Origin: Antitrichia curtipendula
Lineage: Eukaryota > Streptophyta > Bryopsida > Hypnales > Leucodontaceae
Direction of reading: 5' to 3'
NCBI GenBank assembly: GCA_951230915.1
Contig: OX579636.1
Location: forward strand, 25,417,567-25,481,566
DNA length: 64,000 nt
Position 1 is the stretch's first letter. Each line of letters opens with the position of its first letter. Below the pieces are notes generated by a model. That model made no database searches, had not been told where the DNA came from, and saw only the letters and a list, made by a program, of their open reading frames with translations. Made by a program: the position numbers and the translations under genes. Below are positions 61,671 to 64,000 of this stretch, in pieces.

Positions 61671-64000
61671 TTGCAGCCTTAAGTAGTTATTGGTAGTATT
61701 ATGAAGAATGTTGAAGGATGTTTGCATGTTGTCATACACAAACCTTTTTGGTGTGATGCACAAATAGATATGCGGAATTCAAAACTTTGAAAACTCAACT
61801 TAGTCTATAAAAATTGAACTTAAGTTGAAACTTAAGTAGACTATAATTTCTTATAGAAGCTAAATATTCAAAGTACAAACATTCATCAAAAAGCACTTTG
61901 AGTTCAATTTTTACTTCCTAACATGAAATTCCAAAGTTTTGAACTTCGGTGCACATCAAATTATTGTGATGTAATTGAAAGACCGTGAAGCTTTAGTATA
62001 AAAATAATATTAGTTCTTTTATCTATGCAAAACCTCTAGAAATCAATTATTTTGAAGTTCAACATAGCCTTTCATAAAGTCCCTTTTACACAATTCAACC
62101 CCAACTAATGGTTTCACTTCATCTGTAGGGCGCTAAACTTATAATGTTATAGGTGGGCCTCTGGGAGGTCATTTAGAGTATCCATTAGAAACCATGTGCA
62201 AACAAAACTTTGGACCCCTATATACTTTTTGAATTTTAAATAAAACAAAATACAAAAATTATAAATAGATTTTTCTACTTTGAAAGTTTATATTTTGAAT
62301 TATTGATATTTTTATTTGTTAATAATAATTAGTTATAAAGTTTTGAAGTAAAAAGATATATTGTAGAACTGAAAAATAACTTTGTCACCCCTATATTATA
62401 AAAGAAAAATTGTCTAAAAAATGAACAAAAAATTCCTAAAAATAACTCTCTATTGAAAGCTCCTTTTGAATTGAATATTGATTCAATGGTCATCTAAATG
62501 TGTTCTCTATAATTATTTGAGTTGAAAAACATGTCATTTTAGTTCATTTTTTACCTCTTCTAGAAATCATTTCATATTTTATTTGAGTTGAAAATTTTGG
62601 CAATAGAAACCTATAGTCATTATTAAACAATGCTCAAAATTTTAGGTTAAAATTATAGTTTATTAGAAACCACTTGTTTGCACGTGGTTTGTTGTAGTAG
62701 AACTAAGTGCACCCCTCGAGAGGAGGGTGGTGGGCTTTATAGGGCGGTGGGCCAATGAAAAATAAAAATAAAAATCTTAAATTTGTTCAACTTTCTAAAA
62801 ATGGTTTTTAGTTAATGATCTTGTCCTCTTAAATTTGTTACTTAGTGATACACCTTTAGTGTTCAAAAGTTTCCGAACAATTTTTCAATAATTTCAAGTG
62901 ATAATATTTTAAGTCAAAATTTTTTAATTAGCCAAAATTTTAATGATTTCATGATGTTTAGAAATTTTAGATTTGACAAATGTAGGGTGCAATTGAGCAA
63001 TCATTGGATTTTTTTGAATTAAAATGATTAAAGTCCATAATATTGGAATTTAAAGGCTCTACAACTAAAGTTGCAACTATCTTGAGAATTTTTTGTGTCC
63101 TTAATACATGTCCTTTCATCCTCAATGTGGTTCAATTGTTTCCTTGTGGATACTTTTGTATATAGGCAACTTCTAGTTCCTTGCACCTAAGAAGGTTTCT
63201 TCAACTCTTAAAAACGTAGGGAATTCAAACAAAACACAAATGTGTTATAAAATATAAGTTCTATAATTGTTTTGAAGTTTGCATCAAGAAGATATTTTGA
63301 AGCATAAAAAGTAAAAAGTATCTATACAGTCAAAGTTATAAAATTATTTTCAGATTCTCATCAAATGAATTTTGAGGACATTATAACTTCAAAAATTCAT
63401 AAAAAATACAATTTTTAGCTTTAGGATTTGAATTTTTTTGATTGATCAAAATTGTAGTTTCTATTGATTTGTAAAAAATTCATAAGATCTAAATATGAGA
63501 ATACCAACACTTTTCCAAAATAGGAGTTTTTTCAACACTAGCCAATTCTAAACACTTTGTGCTATTTTTTTTATAATTTTGTTTTACCTTAGCAATCTCA
63601 ATTTTGAATATAAATATTGAGAGACACTCCAACCTTTTGGAAAAAAAGAATTTGAAAAAAAGTTTTTTTCATTCAAAAATTCTGCCCGAAGTTGAACACA
63701 GACCCAAAAATGATTGTTTGAGTGCTTAGGGGTTAAGCTTTTTTTTATGATTTCAAAAATTTATATTAAATGTAGAATTAGAATTAGAATTAAAAATTGC
63801 ATCTAAATTCAAACCCTTAAAAGACATTTCTTTGTCTACAGTAGTGGGTAGTCCAAGGAGAATTTTTTTTTTCTTCAAGCACAATTGGGGGTGATTGTGC
63901 AAGCAACACTTGTACTATTTGTTGTATTATTTCCAGTATTCATGATTTTTTTACTTCAATACTTTTAAAATTAAGAAATCATAAAAAAACACTAAAAATA
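61671..64000. other. AT-rich gene-free stretch
   Basis: No coding sequence or RNA gene seen. A short GC-rich patch at 62,715-62,760 (CCCCTCGAGAGGAGGG) stands out. A GGGGTTAA at about 63,729-63,736 may be a lone family-A end. Confidence 0.45.

Noticed and set aside
1..64000. tRNA, rRNA or snRNA genes
   Set aside because: Scanned for conserved tRNA box and rRNA core sequence by eye and saw none; a covariance-model scan would be decisive.

Overview
The window is nuclear DNA from a land plant or close relative. The evidence is an intron-containing phytocyanin (ENODL-type) gene, spliced genes with GT-AG introns, and several plant-type MITEs including a Stowaway-like one. I cannot name the species. 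The background is very AT-rich and nearly gene-free. Three GC-richer islands stand out: the left edge (1-1.5 kb), the phytocyanin gene (12.2-14.1 kb) and one large block from 25.7 to 59.0 kb.

The block at 25,712-58,966 is the main result. It reads as a single giant Mutator-like (MULE) DNA transposon of about 33.3 kb. A 10-bp direct repeat, GACGTCTATT, flanks it (25,702-25,711 and 58,967-58,976). Inside that repeat are degenerate terminal inverted repeats (GCTRGGRAGCGAGCG-type, followed by GAGCGG-rich sequence), then subterminal GGATGAAA repeats in opposite orientation at the two ends. Base composition changes sharply at both edges. Its cargo is: (i) a 79-bp x6 tandem repeat; (ii) a G-run minisatellite; (iii) a minus-strand, many-exon pseudogene that appears to join a ParB/sulfiredoxin-like domain to a permuted DNA N4/N6-methyltransferase domain; (iv) about 40 tandem copies of a 435-bp unit; (v) a plus-strand MULE transposase pseudogene with a Zn finger, a DDE core with the C..H signature, and a SWIM finger. 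A candidate first coding exon of the methyltransferase gene lies on the far side of the array (52,333-52,435). If it is real, the 17.5-kb array sits inside one intron of about 17.9 kb, and the two genes are transcribed divergently from about 1.1 kb of DNA at 52.4-53.5 kb.

Both element genes are decayed. The methyltransferase gene has several in-frame stops and at least one frameshift. The transposase has one in-frame stop and two frameshifts. Most exon joins of the methyltransferase gene still match in phase, so the ancestral protein is readable. Each 435-bp unit carries a near-perfect 16-bp palindrome centred on GGTACC. Related palindromes occur in the ParB-methylase coding sequence and in the transposase intron, which suggests (inference only) iteron-like binding sites.

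Outside the element the sequence is mostly AT-rich relics of non-autonomous DNA transposons. These include two MITE families with TTAA target duplications (TIRs CCCCTAAA and CCCATTAAGGA), a CACTA-like element holding a perfect 79-bp-arm hairpin, a Stowaway-like MITE and simple or tandem repeats. The left edge holds another decayed gene with a Cys/His motif. The only gene that looks intact is the phytocyanin-like gene at 12.6-13.2 kb (minus strand), with a TATA box at 13,815-13,821.
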